Part shown: piece by piece, positions 38,284 to 51,059 of the stretch | How positions within the stretch are numbered: position 1 is the stretch's first letter | Layout: each line of letters opens with the position of its first letter | Made by a program: the position numbers and the translations under genes | Source of the DNA: Aristophania vespae | GTDB taxonomy: Bacteria > Pseudomonadota > Alphaproteobacteria > Acetobacterales > Acetobacteraceae | DNA length: 64,000 nt | Assembly (NCBI RefSeq): GCF_009906835.1 | Contig: NZ_CP047652.1 | Span: 753,001 to 817,000, forward strand | Reading direction: 5' to 3' | The notes under the pieces: model-generated | What the model saw: only the letters and a program-made list of their open reading frames with translations | What the model was told of the DNA's origin: nothing | Database searches by the model: none

Positions 38284-39381
38284 ATGAAGAAAGTCGCCAC
38301 ATGTATGGTATGGCTTACTTTAAGTGCATGTTCCGGCTTCGTTAAGCATACAGAAGACACTTTTTGGCCGTTTGGTAATCCTAATGCGCCTAAAGGTCAG
38401 AGCGAGAATATGCGCCGTGTCAGGGGAGATAGCGTTATAGCGCGCCCCATAGTTGCCGAAACAGACGATATTTGGCCTGGTCAGCCTGACCCGATGCCAA
38501 CCTTGCAAGATGTTAGTAACCCAGATAGCCACTTTAATGCGTCTTTCCATCGTTCTCTTAAAACACTTAATGACGATTTAGACCAACAGCAATTTGAAGA
38601 TGGAGAGAGTTTATCTATAGGTGAAGAAGTCAGTACCCGGACAGGAGTACAAAGACGTAGTTCATCCATAGGAGCCCCTTTACCATCTAGCGTTCCTGAT
38701 AACGCGCCTGCTTATTTAAAGGGGCCTAATCGCGATACAGTGGCCATCCCTAATGGTGATGGGACTACAACGCTTGTTGCTCCTGACGGCTCTGTCAAAG
38801 TAGTACGTGGCAATGCCAGTACAGCTCTTGAAAATGCGAAACGGGCAGCCTCAAAGGCCAGTCAAGAGCACCGTATAGCCCCTAGTTCTTCAGCCGCTAA
38901 GCCAAGAGTGGCACCTACTGTAAAGGCAAAGGCTGGTAGGGCAAAAAAAAAGATCTCCAGTCATCCTAAAGCTACAAGAAAAAAAATTACCAGAGCTGCG
39001 AAAAAAAAGACTTTGAGCCGCCGCAGGGTTGTAAGGAAAAAGCTTAATAGGGCGGCTGTAAAAAAGAGGACTGTGAGCCGCCATAAAGTTACAAGAAAAA
39101 AAATTACTAAAGCTGCGAAATCAAATCGCAAAACGTTAAATAGAAAAACGGCAACCCGCAAAAAGATCATTAGACGCAAAAAAGTAACGCGCTCTGCGGC
39201 CCGTAAAAAGGTGTTAAAACGTAAGACATATTCTTATAAGAATCATGTCCGCACAAAAAATATCAAAAAATCTTTGCCTCGAAAAAGAAAAAAGAGTGCG
39301 GTTCAACATGTGAAAGCGCAGCATAATGTGCGGCATAAAAAAGTGATTAAGCGAAAAACGAGAAAAATTCGTAAGAAATAA
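38284..39381 (+). CDS. Predicted lipoprotein with a histone-H1-like Lys/Arg-rich tail
   Basis: A 365-residue protein of unknown function. The N-terminus MKKVATCMVWLTLSAC is a lipoprotein signal with lipobox LSAC and lipidated Cys16. The middle (about 17-215) is polar, with the motifs DIWPGQPDPMPTLQD and PNGDGTTTLVAPDGSV. The last 150 residues are extremely basic and contain a roughly 20-residue repeat seen about four times: TRKKITRAAKKK, VRKKLNRAAVKKR, TRKKITKAAKSN, TRKKIIRRKKV. The tail could bind anionic polymers such as LPS, peptidoglycan-linked polymers or DNA. That is inference. The gene lies between pgsA and rpmG, apparently as its own unit with AGAGGAAGAGGA before the ATG. Confidence 0.75.
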   Translation: MKKVATCMVWLTLSACSGFVKHTEDTFWPFGNPNAPKGQSENMRRVRGDSVIARPIVAETDDIWPGQPDPMPTLQDVSNPDSHFNASFHRSLKTLNDDLDQQQFEDGESLSIGEEVSTRTGVQRRSSSIGAPLPSSVPDNAPAYLKGPNRDTVAIPNGDGTTTLVAPDGSVKVVRGNASTALENAKRAASKASQEHRIAPSSSAAKPRVAPTVKAKAGRAKKKISSHPKATRKKITRAAKKKTLSRRRVVRKKLNRAAVKKRTVSRHKVTRKKITKAAKSNRKTLNRKTATRKKIIRRKKVTRSAARKKVLKRKTYSYKNHVRTKNIKKSLPRKRKKSAVQHVKAQHNVRHKKVIKRKTRKIRKK

Positions 39382-39550
39382 ACGTTAGAAAAGAAATAAT
39401 TTTAATTTTTTTGTGAATTACGTTTATTCTATTGAGAGAAAGACTTGACCTCAGAGGCACAAGATTGCATTGTTCGCCCCAAAGAGGAAACTATGCTGCT
39501 TCGGGAGTTCAGGCGGCATTCCATCATGTTGCAGCAATCCGAGGGTGATT

Positions 39551-39718
39551 ATGGCTAAAACAAACGTTATTAAAATCCGTCTCGTTTCATCTGCTGATAC
39601 GGGCTATTTTTATGTCACAAAGAAAAATGCACGTTCAGCTACTGGTAAGTTAGAAGTGCGTAAATACGATCCTGTCGCACGTAAGCACGTTCTCTTCCGT
39701 GAGGCGAAAATTAAATAA
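39551..39718 (+). CDS. rpmG: 50S ribosomal protein L33
   Basis: A 55-residue large-subunit ribosomal protein beginning [18 protein letters not shown]. It contains the family-typical [21 protein letters not shown] and ends EAKIK. A longer frame begins at 39470, but the ATG at 39551 has GAGGGTGA upstream and gives the standard protein. It lacks the Cys pairs of the zinc-binding L33 form. It is followed by a strong terminator. Confidence 0.95.
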   Translation: MAKTNVIKIRLVSSADTGYFYVTKKNARSATGKLEVRKYDPVARKHVLFREAKIK

Positions 39719-39741
39719 TCTCTTTAAAGAAAGAGTTTTTT

Positions 39742-39770
39742 AAGCGGCCTTTTTAGGCCGCTTTTTTTTT
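39742..39770 (+). terminator. rpmG terminator
   Basis: A perfect 9-bp stem (AAGCGGCCT / AGGCCGCTT) with a TTTT loop is followed directly by a T run. Confidence 0.92.
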
Positions 39771-39783
39771 ATGTTTGTTATTC

Positions 39784-40113
39784 TCAATAAAGCTTATCAT
39801 GTTCACTATAAGGAACGATAATATCGTTTTTTTCGCTCATATTGAGCATTGTACGGCTGCGTTCATCGAGCAAATCTTTATCAAGTGCATTTTCGCTTAA
39901 GGCCGTAACGCGCCTTTTCCATATATTTTGCTCTTTATGAGCATCTTCCAGGGCTAGCTCAGCTTGGTGCTCTAATTTTAATTGCGTCTGGTAAGCTTTT
40001 ATCCCATGGTTGCCATGAAGAGCATTCCAGATGAAATAACCCGTCATCAGAATAAAAAGCGAAGGGGGCAGAATAGCGCTAAAAGCCCGTTTGATAAAAA
40101 TAATCATTTTCAT
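39784..40113 (-). CDS. ftsB: Septum formation initiator (FtsB/DivIC) family protein
   Basis: A 109-residue bitopic membrane protein. It has a short cytoplasmic N-terminus, one membrane helix (about 12-32), then a periplasmic coiled coil (about 35-80) rich in heptad-like Leu/Ala/Gln. The C-terminus has the conserved ALDKDLLDERSRTMLNMSEKND block of this family. It would join FtsL and FtsQ at the division septum. The position directly downstream of eno is the classical eno-ftsB arrangement and supports the call despite weak sequence conservation. A hairpin separates it from eno, so it may rely on partial read-through. Confidence 0.82.
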   Translation of the reverse strand: MKMIIFIKRAFSAILPPSLFILMTGYFIWNALHGNHGIKAYQTQLKLEHQAELALEDAHKEQNIWKRRVTALSENALDKDLLDERSRTMLNMSEKNDIIVPYSEHDKLY

Positions 40114-40166
40114 ACTCGGCTCACTCTCTCTTATGCTGCGCTATTTTATAAAGCATAAAAGATAAT

Positions 40167-40201
40167 AAAAACCCCCCTTCTTTGTAGAAGAGGGGTTTTA
40201 T
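40167..40201 (-). terminator. Terminator of eno
   Basis: Arms AAACCCC-x-CTTCT / AGAAG-x-GGGGTTT surround TTGT. On the minus strand they are followed by TTTTTATT, 23 bases beyond the eno stop. Confidence 0.85.
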
Positions 40202-40223
40202 TAAAGAAAATAATGTCTTCGAG

Positions 40224-41588
<1,365 letters not shown>

Positions 41589-41617
41589 TCAACATCTTAC
41601 AGCATAGCTCAAGGTTA

Positions 41618-42105
41618 ATGAATGTGAAGCCCTTTCCGTTTTTTGGAGCCTTAATTTTTCTTTTATTAGGCATTGTAATCTTTTTTATGGGAGGCTGGAT
41701 GTTTCTGGCTGGCGTTTTGATGCCACTTCCTCATCTTAGTATAATCCTACTTACCTTGTGTGGGTGTTTAATTGCTTTTCAAGGTGCTTATCACTGGGGA
41801 ATGATAGGTCAGATTCCGCTTATTATTCTCCCGCAAAGAGAAGGAAGAGCTGACTATATTCGGATGCTACTAGGAGGGGGGCACTATTATGGGCCTGGTT
41901 TTCCCTTTGTTTAGGACTTCTTGCCACGGTCCAAACTGGGTACTGCCTGGAATTACTGGGATTTTGGGGAATAATAGCCAGTGAGCGTAGCTTGAAGCGT
42001 AACGCCAGCTTGCCCCCTAGCTATTATTTAATCAAAGTTATTTTTGTTTTTTTAACAAGTCTAGGATTGATTTTTGCCCTTATATCACCGCAAGGACGTT
42101 TTTAA
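41618..42105 (+). CDS. DUF3429-like membrane protein, frameshifted
   Basis: The first frame (41618-41914) encodes two membrane helices and stops after YGPGFPFV. Adding one G to the G6 run at 41876-41881 joins it to a downstream frame (LLGGGALLWAWFSLCLGL and onward) that ends at the TAA at 42103-42105. The restored protein has about 162 residues with four to five membrane helices. It has features of DUF3429 proteins: a FQGAYHWGM motif after the second helix and a final SYYLIKVIFVFLTSLGLI helix. The function of that family is unknown. It is convergent with kdsA, with only seven bases between stops. Confidence 0.6.
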
Positions 42106-42112
42106 ACGAGGG

Positions 42113-44590
<2,478 letters not shown>

Positions 44591-44654
44591 GGGAGTTCTT
44601 TATATAGTGAAGGCCAAATTGGGAAAAGCGTCTTCTTTCATGCTCGTGAAATTA

Positions 44655-44981
44655 TTATTTAGCTGGGGGTGAAACTGGTTCTTTGTTAGTTGTCTGTGAT
44701 GCAGCATTTTGAGAGGGGTGAGCCAGAATATCATGTTCATTCTTACCCCCTGATGCACCACGATTCATGATGTCCAACACCAAACAAAGAACCATAAAAA
44801 GAGCAGCTAAAACGGCAGTTGCCCTGGTTAACAGATTTGCAGTGCCTCGTCCCGTCATAAAGGAACCAACACCTTGACTGCTTCCAATGCCTAACCCGCC
44901 GCCTTCGCTGCGTTGAATAAGAATGACACCAATCAGAGCGAGGGCAACCAAAGTATTGAGAACAAGCAGTAAAGTGGTCAT
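44655..44981 (-). CDS. secG: Preprotein translocase subunit SecG
   Basis: A 108-residue inner-membrane component of the SecYEG channel. Two membrane helices (about 3-21 and 50-72) flank the conserved cytoplasmic loop LIQRSEGGGLGIGSSQG. The C-terminal tail is polar and Pro/Ala/Asn-rich, longer than in E. coli, as in other Alphaproteobacteria. It lies between tpiA and pyrG on the same strand, the usual order in this class. Confidence 0.94.
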   Translation of the reverse strand: MTTLLLVLNTLVALALIGVILIQRSEGGGLGIGSSQGVGSFMTGRGTANLLTRATAVLAALFMVLCLVLDIMNRGASGGKNEHDILAHPSQNAASQTTNKEPVSPPAK

Positions 44982-45018
44982 GAAAAAAATCCTAAAAGCG
45001 TAACGAGACTAAATTAAT

Positions 45019-45789
45019 TTAATCTTTTGGGGCAGACTGAATAATCTTTATAAATTCATCGGCTTTGAGGCTAGCCCCACCGACAAGAACACCATCTACA
45101 CCATTAATGGAAAAAATGTCTGCTGACTGATCCGATTTTACAGAGCCACCATAAAGCAGTGGAGTCTGTGAAGCGGTTTTAGGCTGATGTTTTTCCAGTA
45201 ATGTCCTGATAATGGAAATATTTTCCTGTAATTCATCCATTGTTGGAGTGATGCCAGTTCCAATAGCCCATACAGGTTCATATGCAATAATGCCTGAAAA
45301 ATTTTGTGGTAAGGAGCCTAGAATCTGCTCTTCGAGAATCTGAGCTGTTTTTCCTTCCTGTCTTTCTGCAAGTGTTTCACCAATGCATATAACGGGGATC
45401 AGCCCAGCTTCTAAAGCTGATTTAACCTTTTCACAAATAAATTCATTGCTTTCATGGTGTTTCTGACGTCGCTCGGAATGTCCTATAATCACGTAGCGAA
45501 CACCAATGTCACTCAACATGGTCGCAGAAACATCACCGGTAAATGCCCCTTCTTTCGCTGGGTAACAATCTTGAGCCCCTAAAGCGAGAGAGTCTGAAGC
45601 AATCTGCATTTCTGAAATAATTTTTTCTACGCTTACAAGTTGTGTAAATGTAGGGCAAATGACAGTTCGGACAGAGTGATGAGATTGTTTTTTGCAATAT
45701 GATGCTAAATCACGCGCTAAAAGAAGTGCGTGTTGCTGCTGGGACAGCATTTTCCAGTTTCCAATAACGAATTTTAATGTGTTTCTCAT
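45019..45789 (-). CDS. tpiA: Triosephosphate isomerase
   Basis: Glycolytic TIM-barrel enzyme interconverting dihydroxyacetone phosphate and glyceraldehyde-3-phosphate. It has 256 residues with the catalytic set intact: Lys13 in GNWKM, His104 in IIGHSERR and Glu171 in AYEPVWAIGTG. The phosphate loop LLYGGSVKSDQS and VDGVLVGGASL complete the family pattern. It is the first gene of a minus-strand group with secG, pyrG and kdsA. Confidence 0.96.
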   Translation of the reverse strand: MRNTLKFVIGNWKMLSQQQHALLLARDLASYCKKQSHHSVRTVICPTFTQLVSVEKIISEMQIASDSLALGAQDCYPAKEGAFTGDVSATMLSDIGVRYVIIGHSERRQKHHESNEFICEKVKSALEAGLIPVICIGETLAERQEGKTAQILEEQILGSLPQNFSGIIAYEPVWAIGTGITPTMDELQENISIIRTLLEKHQPKTASQTPLLYGGSVKSDQSADIFSINGVDGVLVGGASLKADEFIKIIQSAPKD

Positions 45790-45937
45790 TAAATTTTTCC
45801 TTGTGAATCTCTCATAGGACGGTCTGGAGAAATGAGTGATACTAGCAAATCTAGCGCATGAGCGTTATGTTGTCGCAAATTAGCAAACATTCATCGTTTG
45901 CACCATCCAAACTTTGATAAAGAGACGTTGGGCCTCC

Positions 45938-47890
45938 ATGATCACTGTATTACGGCATTTTTTTGTTGATACCTGGCTGGGCCGTGCTGCGGCTCTTATC
46001 GTATTCTTATCTTTTATCGGCCTAGGCGGTACGTTTGTAGGTCTCGGTGGAGGAGGTTTTGGCGATACGGGTAATCATGTTGTCAAACTCGGCAAACTGA
46101 GCGTAACGCCACAAGAACTGGCTCACAGCATCAACCAGCAGGTTGTTTTTCTGCAGCAAACCGGTATTGCACCAGAAGCAATGCAATCTCCTGCTGCACA
46201 AAATGAAATTAGTCATACAGCGTTACGCAATATTATTGTTGCTAAAGAGGCCGAACTGGCCGCACGCAGAAATGGTATTTTCTTAAGCGATGACACGATC
46301 GTTAAAACCGTTCATGAAATGCCTGAGTTTAAGGATGAAAAAGGCCAATTTGATTCTGTCAAAATGGACAATATCCTTAATCGCAACGGACTTGATCATG
46401 CCTTTTTAGTCAGTCAGACGAAGAGACTTCTTTACTCACAAGCAACCATGCTGGGTTTTGGAGGAATGGTAACTGTTCCTACTTCTGTTGTGGACCACAT
46501 AACGTCATATTTTACAAAAATTAGGTCCGCTGATATTGCCGAATTTCCTTTTGCTGCCGGACCTGGTGCTACCTCTGTCAATGATAAGTCACTAAAACGA
46601 TTTTATAGTAACCATCTGGATTTGTTTAAAGAACCCGAATTACGTCATGCGCGTATAGTGGCCTTAACACCTGAAAGTGTATCTAAAACGTTGGAAGTGC
46701 CTGATTCCGTTCTGCAAAATCTCTATAAAGAACGCAGTCGCGATTATAATGCACCAGAGACAAGAACCGTTCAGGTTTTAGCGTTTCACAATGAAGCTGA
46801 CGCTAAACAAGCATCTCAAAAATGGGGTTCATCTCAGAACTGGGATGCAGTCCAAAAGCTGTTTCCAAAAGCTATACCTGCCTCTTTGGATGATGCTCGC
46901 CAAAGTGACTTCCCTGATGAAGATTTGGCAAAAGCTGTTTTTGCGCTCAAGGTTAATGTTACGAGCTCACCTGTTAAAACAGCAGCAGGGTGGAGTGTGG
47001 TGCGGGTATTAAAAATTACGCCGCCGCGTCATGTCAGTTTTGAGCAAGTGCGTGATAAAATGCGCGACGAAGTACGTCAGGGCGAAGCAAATGTAGCTCT
47101 GAGAGCCCGACTTAAATCTTTTGAGGAGGCAATAGCAGGGTCTACTACTTTAGACAAAATTCCTGACAATATTGGTGCTATTCCTGCTGAAGGTAGTCTG
47201 GATGAGCATGGTTTAACACAATCTGGTTCGCCAGCACCGTTACCTGGTAATGAAGAGCTTCAAAAGGCAATCATAAAGCAAATTTTTAGCCAAAAGAAAG
47301 GGGAATATCCTCGCGTTATTTCTCTAAAAGATGGCAGTGCTTTTGCTATATTGGTTGAAGATATTATTCCTGGGCGCCAAAAAAGTTTTGAAGAAGCTCA
47401 CACGCAAGTTTTACTGGCATGGCAGGCTGATCAAAAAAAACGTGAGGCTAATATAAAAGCGACTGATTTCTATCAAAAAGCCAAAAAAGCACAAAATTTA
47501 GAAGAAGTGATTGATAATAAAGATAAGGCTATCCATTTCAGAAGGGATATGAAATTTTCAGTCACTCAAACTCATAAGGATTTGCCAGCTCTTGTTTCTC
47601 ATGCCGTTGTACGGATGAAGAAGGGCGAGATTGTCATGCTTGAAAGTGCTGATTCATTTTGGCTTATTCACTTTAAAGGTGAGCAATTACCTCCGCAAAA
47701 TGAATATGTGGCTGTGCAACAGCGCCTAAAGCAGCAACTTGCCCAGGGACTACAGGACGATATAGCTGAAACGATTGGAATGGATTATACACGCCAAATT
47801 CCGCCAAAAAAATTCAATCCGACCTTATTTAATCAGGTTAGTCAATCAGCTCTTCAACAGGTTCTGGCGACAATTGGACGCACGCAATAA
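45938..47890 (+). CDS. PpiD-like periplasmic peptidyl-prolyl isomerase / foldase
   Basis: An inner-membrane-anchored chaperone of the SurA/PpiD group, about 650 residues. A single N-terminal membrane helix (about 12-35 from this start) is followed by a SurA_N-like helical domain (VTPQELAHSINQQVVF, LRNIIVAKEAELAARRNGI) and a parvulin-like rotamase region (about 255-375, ending GWSVVRVLKITPPRHVSFEQV). A helical C-terminal part follows. The parvulin domain is weakly conserved, so chaperone function is surer than isomerase activity. TTG at 45914 extends the frame, but the ATG at 45938 (MITVLRHFFVDTWLGR) matches the usual N-terminus. Its TAA overlaps the trpE ATG by one base. Confidence 0.85.
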   Translation: MITVLRHFFVDTWLGRAAALIVFLSFIGLGGTFVGLGGGGFGDTGNHVVKLGKLSVTPQELAHSINQQVVFLQQTGIAPEAMQSPAAQNEISHTALRNIIVAKEAELAARRNGIFLSDDTIVKTVHEMPEFKDEKGQFDSVKMDNILNRNGLDHAFLVSQTKRLLYSQATMLGFGGMVTVPTSVVDHITSYFTKIRSADIAEFPFAAGPGATSVNDKSLKRFYSNHLDLFKEPELRHARIVALTPESVSKTLEVPDSVLQNLYKERSRDYNAPETRTVQVLAFHNEADAKQASQKWGSSQNWDAVQKLFPKAIPASLDDARQSDFPDEDLAKAVFALKVNVTSSPVKTAAGWSVVRVLKITPPRHVSFEQVRDKMRDEVRQGEANVALRARLKSFEEAIAGSTTLDKIPDNIGAIPAEGSLDEHGLTQSGSPAPLPGNEELQKAIIKQIFSQKKGEYPRVISLKDGSAFAILVEDIIPGRQKSFEEAHTQVLLAWQADQKKREANIKATDFYQKAKKAQNLEEVIDNKDKAIHFRRDMKFSVTQTHKDLPALVSHAVVRMKKGEIVMLESADSFWLIHFKGEQLPPQNEYVAVQQRLKQQLAQGLQDDIAETIGMDYTRQIPPKKFNPTLFNQVSQSALQQVLATIGRTQ

Positions 47891-49371
47891 TGTCTGAAAT
47901 AGCCTATTTAACAGTTGCAGCAGACCTGCTTACACCGCTTTCAGCTTTTATGAGACTTTCGCATATTGATGAAGGGCCATATCGGCTTTTCTTTGAAAGT
48001 ATAGAAGGTGGAACAGCAAGGGGACGTTACTCTATTATAGCCCTCAAGCCTGACACGGTGTGGATGTGCCAAGATGGCAAAGCCACACGCGATGGTATTG
48101 AGCAGCAAGAAGGGCCGCTTGCCTCTTTAAAATTATTGGTGGAAGAAAGTCAGATCGATTTGCCTGACGAATTGCCTCCAATGATTGGTGGTGTTTTTGG
48201 GGTTTTGGGGTACGATATGGTACGCCAAATGGAGCATTTACCCCAAATGCCTAAGAATGATCTCTCTATCCCTGAAGGGGTAATGATCAGGCCTGGGTTA
48301 TTCATTATATTTGATACGGTTAAAGACGAGCTTGTTATAGCTGTTCCAGTCCGAAAAAATCAAACAACTCCAGAAGCAGAAGCTCTTATCCGGCGCGTTT
48401 ATGAGGCACTGACAGGACCTCTTCCTGTTGAACAGGAAAAAACAGCACCTTCCACTGGAAATTTGGCTGAACCTCGTTCAAATATGACTCACGAAGCTTT
48501 CTTGCAAAAGATAGCTCAGGCCAAAGACTATATTGCAGCGGGTGATGCTTTCCAAATTGTTCCCAGTCAGCGTTTTGAGACAGAATTTCCTCTTTCGCCT
48601 TTAGCGCTTTATCGTAGCCTGCGTCGTGTAAATCCTGCTCCTTTCCTTTTTCTGATGGAACTTGGTGTTTATTCTTTGGTAGGATCGTCACCAGAAATAT
48701 TAGTTCGTTTGCAGGATGGTGAAATTACGGTAAGGCCACTTGCTGGAACGCGCCCTCGTGGTCATACGCGTAAAGAGGATGAAGCGTTAGAAAAAGAGCT
48801 TCTTGCGGACGAAAAAGAACTTTCCGAACATCTTATGCTCATAGATCTAGGGCGCAATGATGTAGGGCGAGTTTCTCAGCTCGGTACGGTCAGTGTGCCA
48901 GAAAAATTCATGATAGAGCGTTATAGTCATGTAATGCATATTTCTTCTACGGTTACTGGCCGTGTGCGTCCTGAATTAAGCAATCTGGAAGTTTTATCGG
49001 CAGCTTTTCCTGCTGGGACCCTTACAGGAGCGCCTAAAATCAGGGCTATGGAAATTATTGATGAGCTAGAGCCTACACGCCGTGGCCCTTATGCTGGCTG
49101 TGTAGGATATTTTAGCGCAGATGGTCGGATGGATACCTGCATAGGTCTACGTATGGCCCTTTTAAAGGAAGGGAAAATGTATGTTCAGGCTGGTTGTGGC
49201 GTTGTTGCCGAATCTGATCCAGAAGCTGAATATCAGGAGACCCGTGCCAAAGCGCGAGCATTATTTAGAGCAGCAGAACTTGCTCTGCAGCAGGCCACTA
49301 ATGGTCAGGATTTGCAAATTAAAACAACACAGACTGGTCGTAATCCACAGCCATCAGGAGGGGTGAAATGA
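47890..49371 (+). CDS. trpE: Anthranilate synthase component I
   Basis: Converts chorismate to anthranilate, first step of tryptophan synthesis, using ammonia from the TrpG domain encoded next. Its 493 residues include an N-terminal regulatory region with FFESIEGGTARGRYSI and the chorismate-binding domain with AGDAFQIVPSQRFE, PLAGTRPRG, DLGRNDVGRVS, HVMHISSTVTG and GTLTGAPKIRAMEIIDELE. The start overlaps the preceding foldase gene (TAATG) and the stop overlaps the trpGD start (ATGA-type, 49368-49371), so all three are tightly coupled. No leader peptide or attenuator is seen before it. Confidence 0.96.
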   Translation: MSEIAYLTVAADLLTPLSAFMRLSHIDEGPYRLFFESIEGGTARGRYSIIALKPDTVWMCQDGKATRDGIEQQEGPLASLKLLVEESQIDLPDELPPMIGGVFGVLGYDMVRQMEHLPQMPKNDLSIPEGVMIRPGLFIIFDTVKDELVIAVPVRKNQTTPEAEALIRRVYEALTGPLPVEQEKTAPSTGNLAEPRSNMTHEAFLQKIAQAKDYIAAGDAFQIVPSQRFETEFPLSPLALYRSLRRVNPAPFLFLMELGVYSLVGSSPEILVRLQDGEITVRPLAGTRPRGHTRKEDEALEKELLADEKELSEHLMLIDLGRNDVGRVSQLGTVSVPEKFMIERYSHVMHISSTVTGRVRPELSNLEVLSAAFPAGTLTGAPKIRAMEIIDELEPTRRGPYAGCVGYFSADGRMDTCIGLRMALLKEGKMYVQAGCGVVAESDPEAEYQETRAKARALFRAAELALQQATNGQDLQIKTTQTGRNPQPSGGVK

Positions 49372-51014
49372 TCTTTCTTATAGATAATTATGACAGTTTT
49401 ACATTTAATATTGTTCATCACTTCGGTGCGTTAGGTGTTGAATGTGATGTACGGCGCAATGATGCTCTATCTGTTGAAGAAGCAATAGCTCTAAATCCCG
49501 ACGCTATTGTTATATCTCCAGGACCCTGTGACCCTGACAATGCCGGTATATGTTGCGATCTTATTGAAAAAGCTGCCGGCAAAATTCCTATTCTTGGAGT
49601 TTGTTTAGGGCATCAGGCCATAGGGCAGGTATTTGGTGCTAAAGTCGTGCGTTCACCTGTGCCGATGCACGGTAAAATAAGTGCCATTACTCACGATAGT
49701 AGCGGTGTTTTTACCAATTTGCCACAATCAGTAAAAATGGTTCGTTATCACAGCCTTACATTAGACCCAGAAACTATACCTGCTGAGCTTATTGTGAATG
49801 CAAAAAGCGATGATGGTGTGATTATGGGAGTAAGGCACCGTGACTATCCGGTGCATGGTGTACAGTTTCATCCTGAGAGTATTGCGTCTGAAGCAGGGCG
49901 TGATTTACTAGCTAATTTTCTGGCTATAGCTGGAATAAAAAGAGGTGAAAAAAAAGGCTCTTTCTCCCAGATTTTAAAACAAGCAGCAACTGGTAAATCC
50001 TTAACATCTTTGCAGGCAGAGTTAGCCTTTGAAGATATTATGAAGGGACATGTTCCTGAAAACCAGCTCGCTTCTTTTCTGACAGCATTATATATCAGAG
50101 GGGAGACAAAAGAAGAGCTCTTAGGCGCTGTGAAAGCTGTCAGGCGCTGCATGCTTAAGGTAAATAATATAGCTGAAAATGCTATAGATGTGTGTGGCAC
50201 TGGAGGAGACGGGCTTGGAACACTTAATGTTTCAACGGCTGTATCATTTGTTTTGGCTGGATTAGGTATTCCCGTAGCAAAGCATGGAAATCGGGCACTT
50301 TCCTCTTTGTCAGGTGCTACAGATGTTTTGGAAGCACTAGGTATTCCTTCTGATTCCGACATAGATAAACAGGAAAACCGCCTGCGTGAAGATGGTATAG
50401 CGTTTTTAGCGGCTCCTCATCATCACCCAGCAATGAAATTTGCCCTGCCAGTGCGTAAAGCATTAGGTTTTCGCACCTTATTTAATCTACTAGGCCCTCT
50501 TTGTAATCCTGCTCAGGTAAAGCGCCAGCTTGTAGGTGTTTTTGATGAAAAATGGTGCGAACCTATTGCCGAAGTTCTTGGTGCATTAGGTGGAACGCAT
50601 ATTTGGGCTGTCCATGGTAAAACTGACGAAGGCGGTATTGACGAAGTTACATTGGCCGGCCCAACCAAGGTAGTCGCCTGGGAAGAAGGGAAATTATGTC
50701 ATTTTACTCTTGAGCCAGAAATGGTAGGTTTACCAAATATGCCCATTCATCTTTTGCGTGGTGGTGGTGCTGAAAGTAACGCTCAGCGTATGATCGCTTT
50801 ATTTGAAGGTGAAAAAGGCTGCTATCGTGATACAGTCTTATTTAATGCCGCTATTGCACTCCATATTGCAGGCCACGGCAATGTGATAGAAAATGGAAAT
50901 ATTTCGTCGAAAGTGCTGAAAGAAAATATGGAGCGAGCTTCTTACTCGCTGGATAAAGGTCTGGCACTTAAGACACTTAACCGTGTTAAAAAATCTTTTT
51001 TGACTAACGCTTGA
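49368..51014 (+). CDS. trpGD: Fused anthranilate synthase component II / anthranilate phosphoribosyltransferase
   Basis: One 548-residue frame carries two Trp enzymes. Residues 1-187 are the glutamine amidotransferase TrpG, with catalytic Cys in GVCLGHQAIGQ and the His-Glu pair in VQFHPES. Residues about 200-545 are the phosphoribosyltransferase TrpD, with VCGTGGDGLGTLNVSTA, KHGNRALSSLSGATDVLE, and HHHPAMKFALPVRKALGFRT further on. The linker GIKRGEKKGSFSQIL contains no start codon, so TrpD cannot be made separately here. This resembles the E. coli fusion but is not universal in Alphaproteobacteria. An A8 run in the linker leaves a small chance that an indel artificially joined two genes. Confidence 0.88.
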   Translation: MIFLIDNYDSFTFNIVHHFGALGVECDVRRNDALSVEEAIALNPDAIVISPGPCDPDNAGICCDLIEKAAGKIPILGVCLGHQAIGQVFGAKVVRSPVPMHGKISAITHDSSGVFTNLPQSVKMVRYHSLTLDPETIPAELIVNAKSDDGVIMGVRHRDYPVHGVQFHPESIASEAGRDLLANFLAIAGIKRGEKKGSFSQILKQAATGKSLTSLQAELAFEDIMKGHVPENQLASFLTALYIRGETKEELLGAVKAVRRCMLKVNNIAENAIDVCGTGGDGLGTLNVSTAVSFVLAGLGIPVAKHGNRALSSLSGATDVLEALGIPSDSDIDKQENRLREDGIAFLAAPHHHPAMKFALPVRKALGFRTLFNLLGPLCNPAQVKRQLVGVFDEKWCEPIAEVLGALGGTHIWAVHGKTDEGGIDEVTLAGPTKVVAWEEGKLCHFTLEPEMVGLPNMPIHLLRGGGAESNAQRMIALFEGEKGCYRDTVLFNAAIALHIAGHGNVIENGNISSKVLKENMERASYSLDKGLALKTLNRVKKSFLTNA

Positions 51015-51059
51015 ATGCGCTAGTGTTATTGTCATTCTAGTTAGAAAACCAGGACAAGT

